From: an uncultured Eubacterium sp.
Lineage (GTDB): Bacteria > Bacillota > Clostridia > Oscillospirales > Acutalibacteraceae
DNA length: 12,261 nt
Direction of reading: 5' to 3'
Assembly (NCBI GenBank): GCA_910583925.1
Contig: CAJTZJ010000022.1
Span: 1 to 12,261, forward strand
Position numbers and translations under genes: made by a program. The notes beneath the pieces were generated by a model, which was not told the DNA's origin, searched no databases, and saw only the letters and a list, made by a program, of their open reading frames with translations. This document shows positions 1 through 7,694 of this stretch, piece by piece (the stretch's first letter is position 1; every line of letters begins with the position of its first letter).

Positions 1-5
1 CAGGC

Positions 6-49
6 GGCCCTTATAGGGCCTGTGCAAACCACCAGTTCAACTGGTGGTT
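6..49. repeat. Pair of adjacent hairpins, possible IS200/IS605-like or REP-like element end
   Basis: Two perfect inverted repeats lie 6 bases apart. The first is GGCCCT (6-11), loop TAT, AGGGCC (15-20). The second is AACCACCAGT (27-36), loop TCA, ACTGGTGGTT (40-49), a 10-bp stem. Short, tight, GC-rich hairpins in otherwise AT-rich intergenic DNA are typical of the subterminal structures recognised by Y1 (TnpA) transposases and of REP elements; assigning this element to that class is inference. No transposase gene is visible, so it could be a remnant, a solo end of an element left of the window, or a terminator for an upstream gene. The second stem lacks an immediate T-tract, which argues against a simple terminator. 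Confidence 0.45.
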
Positions 50-135
50 ATGATTATGTTTCGGTCAATTTCTGCGGAAAACCGATACTTCAGCTAAAGA
101 ACCTGTCTTTTTTTATTTTCTTAACAAATCTATAC

Positions 136-164
136 TTGTATAAATCGGCTCAATATGGTATTAT
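136..164 (+). promoter_or_regulatory. Candidate sigma-A promoter for glyA operon
   Basis: TTGTAT (136-141) is followed after exactly 17 bases by TATTAT (159-164), and this sits 40 bases before the glyA start. A second TATAAT (172-177) lies further down but has no good -35 at the right distance. The -35 overlaps a small palindrome, TATACTTGTATA (131-142), which might be an operator or chance in AT-rich sequence. No riboswitch-like structure is evident between the promoter and the gene. Confidence 0.4.
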
Positions 165-204
165 TAAACAGTATAATATTATATATAATAAAGGAGTTTC
201 AATT

Positions 205-1458
205 ATGTATTCTGATTACTACGATTCAATTTCAAAGGTTGCAGAAACAGATAGGGAAGTTGCAGATGCAATGGCTCTTGAGCTTTCCCGTCAGCGTGAA
301 AATATTGAGCTTATCGCATCTGAAAATCTTGTTTCCCCTCAGGTCATGGCTGCTATGGGCAGTGTGCTTACCAATAAATACGCAGAGGGACTTCCTGCAA
401 AGCGCTATTATGGTGGATGTCAATATGTAGATATTGTTGAAAATATTGCAATTAAAAGAGCTTGTGAGCTTTTCGGTGCCAACTACGCTAATGTACAGGC
501 ACATTCGGGTGCGCAGGCAAATACTGCAGTTTATCTTGCTCTTCTTAAGCCAGGCGATACGGTTATGGGTATGAGCCTTGATAACGGCGGTCATTTAACG
601 CATGGTTCTCCTGCAAATATCAGCGGTAAGTATTTCAATTTTGTTCCTTATGGTGTTAACGATGATGGCTTTATTGATTTAAATGAATTTGCAAAGCAGG
701 TTAACAGGGTTAAACCAAAGCTTGTTGTTGCGGGTGCTTCTGCTTATCCAAGAGCAATTGATTTCAAAACAATGGCTGATATTGCTCACGCAAACGGCGC
801 TATGTTTATGGTAGATATGGCTCATATTGCAGGTCTTGTTGCTGCGGGGCTTCATCAAAATCCTGTTCCGTATGCAGATGTTGTTACAACAACAACGCAT
901 AAAACCTTAAGAGGTCCCAGGGGCGGTCTTATTCTTTGTAATAATGAATATCTTATTAAAAAGCTTAATTCGGCAATATTCCCGGGAACACAGGGCGGTC
1001 CTTTAATGCATGTTATCGCAGGCAAGGCAGTTTGCTTCGGAGAGGCTCTTAAACCGGAATTTAAAGAATATCAGCAAAGAGTTATCAATAATGCGCAGGC
1101 TCTTGCTAAAGGTCTTACCAAAAGAGGACTTAATCTTGTTTCGGGCGGAACAGATAATCATCTTGTGCTGCTTTCTCTTATCGGCACAGGTGTAACAGGC
1201 AAGGATCTTGAGGCAAAGCTGGATGAGGTTCATATCACGCTGAATAAAAATACTGTTCCGAATGAACCGCTTTCTCCGTTTGTTACTTCAGGTGTTCGTA
1301 TCGGTACGCCTGCTGCAACAACAAGAGGGCTTAATGAAGATGATTTTGATAAGATTTCTGAATTTATTCATCTTGCAGTAACAGATTTTGAAAACAATAA
1401 AGATTATATCAAGAGCGGGGTTGCAGAAATCTGTAATAAATATCCTCTTTACGAGTAA
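205..1458 (+). CDS. glyA: Serine hydroxymethyltransferase
   Basis: Cytoplasmic PLP enzyme that converts serine and tetrahydrofolate to glycine and 5,10-methylene-tetrahydrofolate, the main source of one-carbon units. The 417-residue product is the normal bacterial length. Family motifs appear in order: IELIASENLVS near residue 30, KRYYGGCQYVD, HSGAQAN, DMAHIAGLVAAG, TTTTHKTLRGPRGG with the PLP-binding lysine at K233, FPGTQGGPL, and GVRIGTPA near the C-terminus. The reading frame is open back to position 22, but the family alignment begins just after the ATG at 205, which has AAGGAG at 191-196 with 8-base spacing, so the longer version is rejected. It is the first gene of an apparent six-gene run, 37 bases before the next gene. 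Nothing in the sequence suggests damage; identification is secure. Confidence 0.97.
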   Translation: MYSDYYDSISKVAETDREVADAMALELSRQRENIELIASENLVSPQVMAAMGSVLTNKYAEGLPAKRYYGGCQYVDIVENIAIKRACELFGANYANVQAHSGAQANTAVYLALLKPGDTVMGMSLDNGGHLTHGSPANISGKYFNFVPYGVNDDGFIDLNEFAKQVNRVKPKLVVAGASAYPRAIDFKTMADIAHANGAMFMVDMAHIAGLVAAGLHQNPVPYADVVTTTTHKTLRGPRGGLILCNNEYLIKKLNSAIFPGTQGGPLMHVIAGKAVCFGEALKPEFKEYQQRVINNAQALAKGLTKRGLNLVSGGTDNHLVLLSLIGTGVTGKDLEAKLDEVHITLNKNTVPNEPLSPFVTSGVRIGTPAATTRGLNEDDFDKISEFIHLAVTDFENNKDYIKSGVAEICNKYPLYE

Positions 1459-1495
1459 TTTGATTAAAAGAATATGTCGAAAGGAGTGAGATGAA

Positions 1496-2599
1496 GTGGC
1501 AAAAGCTTTTTCAAAAATATTTGGCTTCGCTATAAATTTTGCTTATTTGTTTTTCAAATTAAAGAAAACCGAAAATAAGATTACCTTTATCTCACGCCAA
1601 AGCGATATACCGTCACTTGATTTTCGTTGTCTGATTAATGAAATCAAAGAGAATTACCCGCAGTATAGGGTTGATGTTTTGTGCAAAATGATACCTTCGG
1701 GCTTAACAGGTAAGATTTCCTATATCTTTGAAATGCTTCGGCAGATGAAATCGCTTGCATCCTCAAGGGTTGCCGTAATAGATGGATACTGTATTCCTGT
1801 TTGTATGCTGAAGCATAAAAGTGATTTAACTGTTGTTCAGATATGGCATGCTCTCGGTGCAGTAAAAAAATTCGGCTGGCAGTCTGTTGGCACAAAAGAG
1901 GGCAGAAGTGAAAGCATAAGCAGAGCGATGTGTATGCACAGAAATTATGATTATGTTTTAGCACCGAGCAAAAAAACAGCAGAATTTTATTCAGAGGGCT
2001 TTGATATAGCTTTGGGCAGAATAAAAGTATTACCTTTGCCGAGAGTTGATTTTATTCTTGACAACAATAACAGAGAAGAAGAATTTTATTCTCTTAATCC
2101 GCAGATGAAAAATAAAAAAATTGTCCTTTATCTTCCGACTTTCAGAAGCGGAGAAGCGATGGCGGCAGATTTGCTGAAGAAACAATTTGTAAATAAAAAA
2201 GAATACCGGCTTATTTTCAGCACGCATCCTTTGTCTGAAGTGAAAAAGGATGAAGGATTTACTGCAAAAGGTAATTTCTCAAGCTATGATTTAATGAAGC
2301 TTGCAGATATTATAATAACGGATTATTCTGCATGTGCATTTGAGGCATCTCTTCTTTTAAAGCCGCTTTATTTCTTTATTCCGGATTATGAATCGTATAT
2401 GCAGGACAGGGGAATAAATGTTGATGTGAAAAAAGAATTTCCGTCTGCTGCTTTTGAGAATGCCGAGTTATTGGCTGATGCAATTGAAAAAGACAATTAT
2501 GATATGAATGCTTTAGAAGCATTCAAAGAAAAATATGTAGAAAATGCTGATACAAACAGTACGAAAAATCTTGTGAAATTTATTTTAAAGCAAATGTAG
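1496..2599 (+). CDS. CDP-glycerol glycerophosphotransferase family protein (TagB/TagF-like, single domain)
   Basis: A 367-residue GT-B-type transferase of the family that moves glycerol-phosphate (sometimes ribitol-phosphate) from CDP-alcohol onto teichoic acid primers at the inner membrane face. Visible signatures: WHALG at residues 117-121, LPTFR at 213-217, STHPL with H244, and TDYSA at 275-279, matching in order the WHG, PTWR, HP and TDYSS motifs of the family. The N-terminus has a hydrophobic, basic stretch (FAINFAYLFFKLKK) that may dock to the membrane rather than act as a signal peptide. The start is a GTG at 1496, with AAGGAG at 1481-1486; an ATG at 1491 is out of frame and soon hits a stop. 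The glycine after the first catalytic-motif histidine is alanine here, so exact activity is uncertain. The tagD-like gene follows 19 bases downstream, consistent with priming or polymerising a glycerol-phosphate polymer. Confidence 0.85.
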   Translation: MAKAFSKIFGFAINFAYLFFKLKKTENKITFISRQSDIPSLDFRCLINEIKENYPQYRVDVLCKMIPSGLTGKISYIFEMLRQMKSLASSRVAVIDGYCIPVCMLKHKSDLTVVQIWHALGAVKKFGWQSVGTKEGRSESISRAMCMHRNYDYVLAPSKKTAEFYSEGFDIALGRIKVLPLPRVDFILDNNNREEEFYSLNPQMKNKKIVLYLPTFRSGEAMAADLLKKQFVNKKEYRLIFSTHPLSEVKKDEGFTAKGNFSSYDLMKLADIIITDYSACAFEASLLLKPLYFFIPDYESYMQDRGINVDVKKEFPSAAFENAELLADAIEKDNYDMNALEAFKEKYVENADTNSTKNLVKFILKQM

Positions 2600-2618
2600 T
2601 TTGTTTAAGGAGATTACA

Positions 2619-3047
2619 ATGAAAAGAATCTTAACATACGGAACTTTTGATTTGTTACATTATGGTCATATTGAAATTTTAAGAAGAGCAAAGGCTCTCG
2701 GAGATTATTTGGTTGTTGCTCTGTCAACAGATGAATTCAATGAATCTAAGGGTAAAATTGCTTATCACAGCTACGATACAAGAAAGAAAATGCTTGAAGC
2801 AATTCGCTATGTCGATCTTGTTATTCCCGAAAACAATTGGGAGCAAAAAGCAAATGATGTTACCGAATATCATATTGATACAGTTGTTATGGGCTCAGAC
2901 TGGGCAGGTTCAGATAAATTTGATTATCTTAAAGATTACTGCGAGGTTGTTTTCCTTGAAAGAACCCCCGGTGTGTCCACTACTATGATTAAAAATGATT
3001 TGAAATTAAAAAATGCTGAAAAAGGAAAAAATCAGCTTCCCGAATAG
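2619..3047 (+). CDS. tagD: Glycerol-3-phosphate cytidylyltransferase
   Basis: Makes CDP-glycerol from CTP and sn-glycerol-3-phosphate, supplying the activated donor for the flanking transferases. The 142-residue protein is a compact cytidylyltransferase with GTFDLLHYGH at residues 8-17 (the nucleotide-binding GxFDxxHxGH motif) and RTPGVSTT at 115-122 (the RTxGISTT CTP-binding motif of this family), separated by the usual 100 residues. It is slightly longer than the well-known Bacillus TagD because of a charged Lys-rich tail. The start is ATG 2619 with AAGGAG at 2607-2612, spacing 6; an upstream TTG at 2601 would place the ribosome site inside the coding region and is rejected. Sugar-alcohol specificity (glycerol rather than another substrate) is inferred from motif match and neighbours. 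Confidence 0.93.
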   Translation: MKRILTYGTFDLLHYGHIEILRRAKALGDYLVVALSTDEFNESKGKIAYHSYDTRKKMLEAIRYVDLVIPENNWEQKANDVTEYHIDTVVMGSDWAGSDKFDYLKDYCEVVFLERTPGVSTTMIKNDLKLKNAEKGKNQLPE

Positions 3048-3116
3048 GAATAAAACTTGCGTTCTGCAAGCGGATTCTTTATATCTATAAAAAACTTTCT
3101 GAGAGGATGAGGCTCA

Positions 3117-6100
3117 TTGATTAAACGAATACTTGATAAATTCCAAGAGTTAAGTAAAAATGTTAATATGTCTTATTTGAGCTATTCTGAACTTCCTGTT
3201 GATGATAAGCTTGTTCTGCTGGAGGGCGGACAGGGTTCCAATATCAACGGCAATATGTTTTCTATATTGAAAGAAATCTCAACAAATCCTCGTTTTAAAG
3301 ATTATAAATGTGTTTTTGTTGTTACACAAAAAACGATTGAAAAGGCTAAAAAGAGAATTTTTGATGTATATGGCTTTGAAAATGTTGAGCTTGCAATCAG
3401 AAATTCTAATATATATTGTAAATATCTTGCCACAGCAAAATATATAGCAACGGATAATTCATTCCCGCCTTACTTTTTAAAAAGGGCAGAGCAGGTTTTC
3501 CTGAATACATGGCATGGTACGCCTCTTAAAACGCTTGGTAAATCCGATAAATCCAACCTTGGCTCTCTTGCTAATATTCAAAAGAATTATCTTATGTGTG
3601 ATTATGCACTTTTCCCGAATGAATTTACATATAATGTATTTATGGAGGATTATTATTTAAAGGATATATTCTGTGGCAAAACTCTTATTGCCAATTATCC
3701 GAGAAACTATGTTTTTTATGATAAAAAGCAGGGAGAGGAAATGAAAAATGCTCTCGGCTATGAAGGCAAAAAGGTTTTTGCCTATATGCCAACATGGCGC
3801 GGAATGGGCAGAAAGGCAGATACAAAAAATCAAATCAGGTCAACAATCAAAATTCTGAGGGAATTTGATGAAAGGCTTGATGACGATACAGTTCTTCTTG
3901 TTAATCTTCATTTCCTGCTTTCAAGTAATATCAATTGCTCGGAATTTAAGCATATTGCTTACTTTCCTGAACAGTATGATACTTATGAGGTACTGAATGC
4001 CTGCGATGGTCTGGTTACCGATTATTCAAGCGTATTTTTTGATTATGCGGTTACCGGCAAAAAAATTATTCTTTATGCCTATGATAAGGAAAAATATTTA
4101 AGCTCACGCGGAACCTATATGCCGTTTGAGGATTTACCGTTTCCGATTACTGACAGTGTTGAGGATACGATAGCTGAAATGAAAAAGCCTGCAGAGGATT
4201 ATTCTGCGTTCATTGATGAATACTGCCCCAATGGCTCAGAGGCACAGTGTGCGGATATATTCAATTTGATGCTTTCCGGCGAAACAGATAAGTTTGAGGT
4301 AAAAAAGCACAATGCTGCCGACAACCTCAGCCTTATTTACGCAGGTGCCCTTAATCCTGTGTATTATGATGGTATTAGAAATTATATAGAAGAAAATCCT
4401 CAGTATAAGCATATAGTTGTTTATGCGAAAACCTTTGATTCCGCAAAAAAAGAATTTGTTAATTCTCTTGATGAAAAAGCAGGTTTTATGGGGCTTTTAA
4501 CAGCGTATCAATATAATAAAAAAGAGGCCCTTTCAATTGCTCTTCATGGTTTGCTGAATAAAGCAAAGCCGTCTGAAGAGCTTGACAACTTCTTTGAAAA
4601 AGAGGCGAAGCGCCGCTTTTATTCTTTGAATCCTGTAAAGGTTGTTGACTTTACGAGTGGCAATTATATTGAAGCCGGTATTCTTTCTAAGATTTCCGGT
4701 AAAAAGTATAATGTTCGGCACGGCGATTTCTTCCTGAAATCAAAGCTCAGTAGATATTTAGAGAAATTCACAAAGAAATTAGAGAAAAATTATGGCTTTT
4801 CCGAAATAGATAATTTTGAAAAAGAAAATGAGCTTTATATTGAACACAGTGCGGAAAATGTATATGCGAATGATACATATCGAAGATTATCAAAATTCAA
4901 GAATGTAATTCCGTTTTATATGGCTTCTTCAAAAAAACTGAAATGTGTAAGTTTTTTCAGCTATAAAACACCTGTTCCGATTGCAATGGCAGATACATTT
5001 CTTTGTATTGATGATAAGGAATTTGATTTTAAAATAATCGGAAATAGGAAAAGAAAAAGCAAAAGGCATTGGGGAATAATTTCCTTTGAAATTCCTGTTG
5101 AAGAGGTTGTTGATTTGCCTTCAAACTGCAAGGTTATGATTTGCTATAAAAACAGGTTTGATAAAATTGTTCAGTGTCATGCCTACTATTTTGCTCCGCT
5201 TGGCTCAATGTTCTTCGGACTCAGAAGCGCTATGCTTCATGATAAGAAAACGGATACTGTTGCAATTTTCCGTCAGTCTGTACGCAATAATCTTAATGTT
5301 TATGTAAGGTCCTTTAATACAACGGATAAGCTTGTTGAAAGGCTTAAGCAGGTTATCGCCTTTGGTTTTTCCGTTCTTTGGCGAAGCAGTAAGGCAAAAA
5401 AAATTGTTCTTCTTTATGAAAAGAATTCTTCAAAATATGAAGAAAGCGCAAGCGTAACCTTTGAAAATCTTATTGATAATGGGTACAAAAATGCTTATTT
5501 TATAATTGACAGAAATTATCAGTATATTGACAGAATCGCTGAAAAATACAAGTCTAATATAATCTATAAATATACCTTTAAGCATTATCTTTATTTCTTT
5601 AAGGCTAAAACCTTTATCGGAACAGAAGCGCTTGTTCACGCAATAGATTTAAAAACTTTTAATATTCTTGCACTTAAGAAAATTTCGGATAAGAATCTGA
5701 ACTATGTATTTCTTCAGCACGGCGTTATGTATATGGTTTCACTTAACAGTGAATCAAGAAGTATGTTTAAGCGTAAGGAGCTGAAAGGAAAGTACAGAGT
5801 TATCGTTTCCTCTGTTGCCGAAGCAAATCATTTTGTTGAGCTCGGCGGACATTTTGACGAGGATTTGTACATAACAGGCCTTCCGAAGTTTGACAGAAAT
5901 GTTTTATCCCCTGATGCGGATAAAATTGCAATTATGCCGACATGGCGTCCTTGGGAAATAAATGCTGCCCGTGATGATTTTACCGAAACCGCATATTATA
6001 AAATGGTTATGAAAATCTACAACAGCGTTCCCGATGATTTAAAGGAAAAGGTTATTGTTCTTCCTCATCCGCTTATTGCAAATGAGCTTCGTGAGCTGAA

Positions 6101-6476
6101 CAGCCCTATTTCCGATAAGCTTGCCATGGATGCAAGATATGATGATATATTGCAGCAAACCAGAATTCTCATAACCGATTATTCCTCTATTGCCTATGAT
6201 GCGTTTTACAGAGGTGCCAGAGTCATTTTCTATTGGGAAGAAAAGGATTTTTGTATGTCGCAATACGGTCCGTCAACAAAGCTTATGCTTAATGAAGAAA
6301 ATGTTTACGGCGATTATTTTTATAATACAGTCGGCTTGCCCGAAGCTATAAGAGATAATTATGATCATCCGCAGAAAGAGGAGTATGTTGAAAAGTATTC
6401 GCATATTGTTCAGTTCAGAGATGGCAGAAATACGGAAAGACTTATAGAATTCCTTAAGGAAGATAAGTTAATCTGA
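3117..6476 (+). CDS. Large CDP-glycerol glycerophosphotransferase-like protein with two transferase modules
   Basis: A 1119-residue protein containing two complete sets of glycerophosphotransferase motifs. Module A: WHGTP from W132 (H133), MPTWRG at 224-229, a histidine at H265, TDYSS at 301-305. Module B: QHG with H868, MPTWR at 940-944, LPHPL with H984, TDYSS at 1020-1024. Between them, residues about 403-600 start with LSLIYAGALNP, resembling the first Rossmann half of glycosyltransferases often fused to teichoic acid enzymes but without an obvious donor-site half, and 601-720 look beta-rich (possible accessory or substrate-binding domain). Both modules keep their key residues, so both may be active, for instance priming plus polymerising, or adding alternating units; this is inference. 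Start: TTG 3117 with AGAGG at 3102-3106; the next in-frame ATG (3168) has only a weak ribosome site. No signal peptide or transmembrane segment is apparent; it should act at the cytoplasmic membrane face using CDP-glycerol from the TagD-like enzyme. Confidence 0.87.
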   Translation: MIKRILDKFQELSKNVNMSYLSYSELPVDDKLVLLEGGQGSNINGNMFSILKEISTNPRFKDYKCVFVVTQKTIEKAKKRIFDVYGFENVELAIRNSNIYCKYLATAKYIATDNSFPPYFLKRAEQVFLNTWHGTPLKTLGKSDKSNLGSLANIQKNYLMCDYALFPNEFTYNVFMEDYYLKDIFCGKTLIANYPRNYVFYDKKQGEEMKNALGYEGKKVFAYMPTWRGMGRKADTKNQIRSTIKILREFDERLDDDTVLLVNLHFLLSSNINCSEFKHIAYFPEQYDTYEVLNACDGLVTDYSSVFFDYAVTGKKIILYAYDKEKYLSSRGTYMPFEDLPFPITDSVEDTIAEMKKPAEDYSAFIDEYCPNGSEAQCADIFNLMLSGETDKFEVKKHNAADNLSLIYAGALNPVYYDGIRNYIEENPQYKHIVVYAKTFDSAKKEFVNSLDEKAGFMGLLTAYQYNKKEALSIALHGLLNKAKPSEELDNFFEKEAKRRFYSLNPVKVVDFTSGNYIEAGILSKISGKKYNVRHGDFFLKSKLSRYLEKFTKKLEKNYGFSEIDNFEKENELYIEHSAENVYANDTYRRLSKFKNVIPFYMASSKKLKCVSFFSYKTPVPIAMADTFLCIDDKEFDFKIIGNRKRKSKRHWGIISFEIPVEEVVDLPSNCKVMICYKNRFDKIVQCHAYYFAPLGSMFFGLRSAMLHDKKTDTVAIFRQSVRNNLNVYVRSFNTTDKLVERLKQVIAFGFSVLWRSSKAKKIVLLYEKNSSKYEESASVTFENLIDNGYKNAYFIIDRNYQYIDRIAEKYKSNIIYKYTFKHYLYFFKAKTFIGTEALVHAIDLKTFNILALKKISDKNLNYVFLQHGVMYMVSLNSESRSMFKRKELKGKYRVIVSSVAEANHFVELGGHFDEDLYITGLPKFDRNVLSPDADKIAIMPTWRPWEINAARDDFTETAYYKMVMKIYNSVPDDLKEKVIVLPHPLIANELRELNSPISDKLAMDARYDDILQQTRILITDYSSIAYDAFYRGARVIFYWEEKDFCMSQYGPSTKLMLNEENVYGDYFYNTVGLPEAIRDNYDHPQKEEYVEKYSHIVQFRDGRNTERLIEFLKEDKLI

Positions 6477-6495
6477 ATGTTGGAAAGAAAATAAG

Positions 6496-7689
6496 ATGAG
6501 TTATACAATATCAAAGAAATTTGCAGATATGAAGCCCTCAGCAGTTAGGGAAATACTAAAGCAGACGAATCAGCCGGGAATGATTGCTTTTGCAGGCGGT
6601 TCTCCTGCTGTAGAAGCTTTTCCTTGTGATGAGGTTAAAGCGTTATCAAATAAAATTTTAAGCGAAAATCCCGTATCTGCTCTTGTTTACGGTGTATCTG
6701 AGGGATATGAGCCGCTGAGAGAGCAGGTTGAAATCTGGCTCAAAGAAAAGGAAAACATCAAAAGCGAGGATGATGTGGTTATTATAACCTCAGGCGGAAC
6801 GCAGGTTATGGATATTACAACCCGTGTTCTTGCCTCAGAGGGTGATTCTGTTATTTGTGAGAATCCGTCGTTCATCGGCTCTCTTAATGCGTTCCGTTCC
6901 CACGGCTGCAAGCTTGTCGGTGTTCCTATTGATGAAGACGGAATGAATATTGAAGCTCTTGAAGAAGCAATTAGGAATACGCCGGATGCAAAATTTATCT
7001 ATACGATTCCGAATTTTCAGAATCCCGGCGGTACCACTTTAAGCCTTGAAAAGCGCAAAAAAATGTATGCTCTGGCAAAGGAAAATAACCTTGTTATTCT
7101 TGAAGATAATCCTTATGGTAAGTTAAGAGTTGAGGGTGAAGATGTTCCGTCAATCAAAAGTATGGATACAGATGGAATTGTCGTTTACGCAGGCTCGTTT
7201 TCAAAAATTCTTGCCCCCGGTATACGAGTTGCATATGCTGTTGTACCGAAGAAATTTGCCGGCGCATTTACGATCGGCAAGCAGGTTTCGGATGTTCATA
7301 CAGGTGTGCTTAATCAGATGATTGTTTCTCGATGGTTTGATGAATATGATGTTGATTTGCATATTGAAAATATCCGAAAGGTTTATCACAGAAAGCTGAA
7401 CCTGATGTGTGATTGCCTTGATGAATACTGCAAGGATTTCATAACTTATGTAAGACCGCAGGGCGGTTTGTTCATCTGGGCAAAGTTGCCCGAAAATGTT
7501 GATATGCTTGAATATGTAAATAATCTGTTAAAACAGAATGTGGCAGTTGTGCCGGGTACGGCATTTATGGTTGATGATGCAAAACCGTGCAGTTATATCC
7601 GCCTTAATTTCTCAACCCCGTCAGATGAGGATATTGTTCGGGGTGTCAGGATAATGGGCGAAACCGCAAAAGAATTTATTTTAAGGTGA
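6496..7689 (+). CDS. PLP-dependent aminotransferase, class I/II (2-aminoadipate/aromatic type)
   Basis: A 397-residue fold-type I aminotransferase that swaps amino groups between an amino acid and a 2-oxo acid in the cytoplasm. Evidence: AFAGGSP near residue 33, YGVSEGYEPLRE (the Y..G..LR substrate/PLP region), PNFQNPGG, ILEDNPYG, and AGSFSKILAPGIRVAY, which carries the PLP lysine at K237; the C-terminal RLNFS near residue 375 supplies the carboxylate-binding arginine. The pattern NPGG...DxPYG...GSFSKxxxPGxRxGY is that of the LysN/MocR-like aminotransferase group, but there is no N-terminal DNA-binding domain. Substrate cannot be fixed from sequence; aromatic amino acids, 2-aminoadipate or branched-chain substrates are all possible. 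ATG 6496 has GGAAAG at 6482-6487. Its stop overlaps the region immediately before trpS, suggesting co-translation; nearness to trpS is only a weak hint of an aromatic substrate. Confidence 0.9.
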   Translation: MSYTISKKFADMKPSAVREILKQTNQPGMIAFAGGSPAVEAFPCDEVKALSNKILSENPVSALVYGVSEGYEPLREQVEIWLKEKENIKSEDDVVIITSGGTQVMDITTRVLASEGDSVICENPSFIGSLNAFRSHGCKLVGVPIDEDGMNIEALEEAIRNTPDAKFIYTIPNFQNPGGTTLSLEKRKKMYALAKENNLVILEDNPYGKLRVEGEDVPSIKSMDTDGIVVYAGSFSKILAPGIRVAYAVVPKKFAGAFTIGKQVSDVHTGVLNQMIVSRWFDEYDVDLHIENIRKVYHRKLNLMCDCLDEYCKDFITYVRPQGGLFIWAKLPENVDMLEYVNNLLKQNVAVVPGTAFMVDDAKPCSYIRLNFSTPSDEDIVRGVRIMGETAKEFILR

Positions 7690-7694
7690 AAATG

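Noticed and set aside
22..204. N-terminal extension of glyA by 61 codons
   Set aside because: It would translate the hairpins and promoter region, lacks family similarity, and the ATG at 205 has a perfect ribosome binding site.
50..204. Riboswitch or T-box in the glyA leader
   Set aside because: No conserved T-box sequence, glycine- or SAM-type helices could be picked out; the stretch is mostly AT-rich promoter DNA.
232..594. Minus-strand open frame inside glyA
   Set aside because: Shadow frame opposite a strongly conserved gene, with no ribosome site or recognisable domain; the same applies to other antisense frames within the plus-strand genes.
3056..3070. Hairpin CTTGC-GTTCT-GCAAG between tagD and the large transferase gene as a terminator
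   Set aside because: Only 5 bp of stem and no T-run directly after it; too weak to break the operon.
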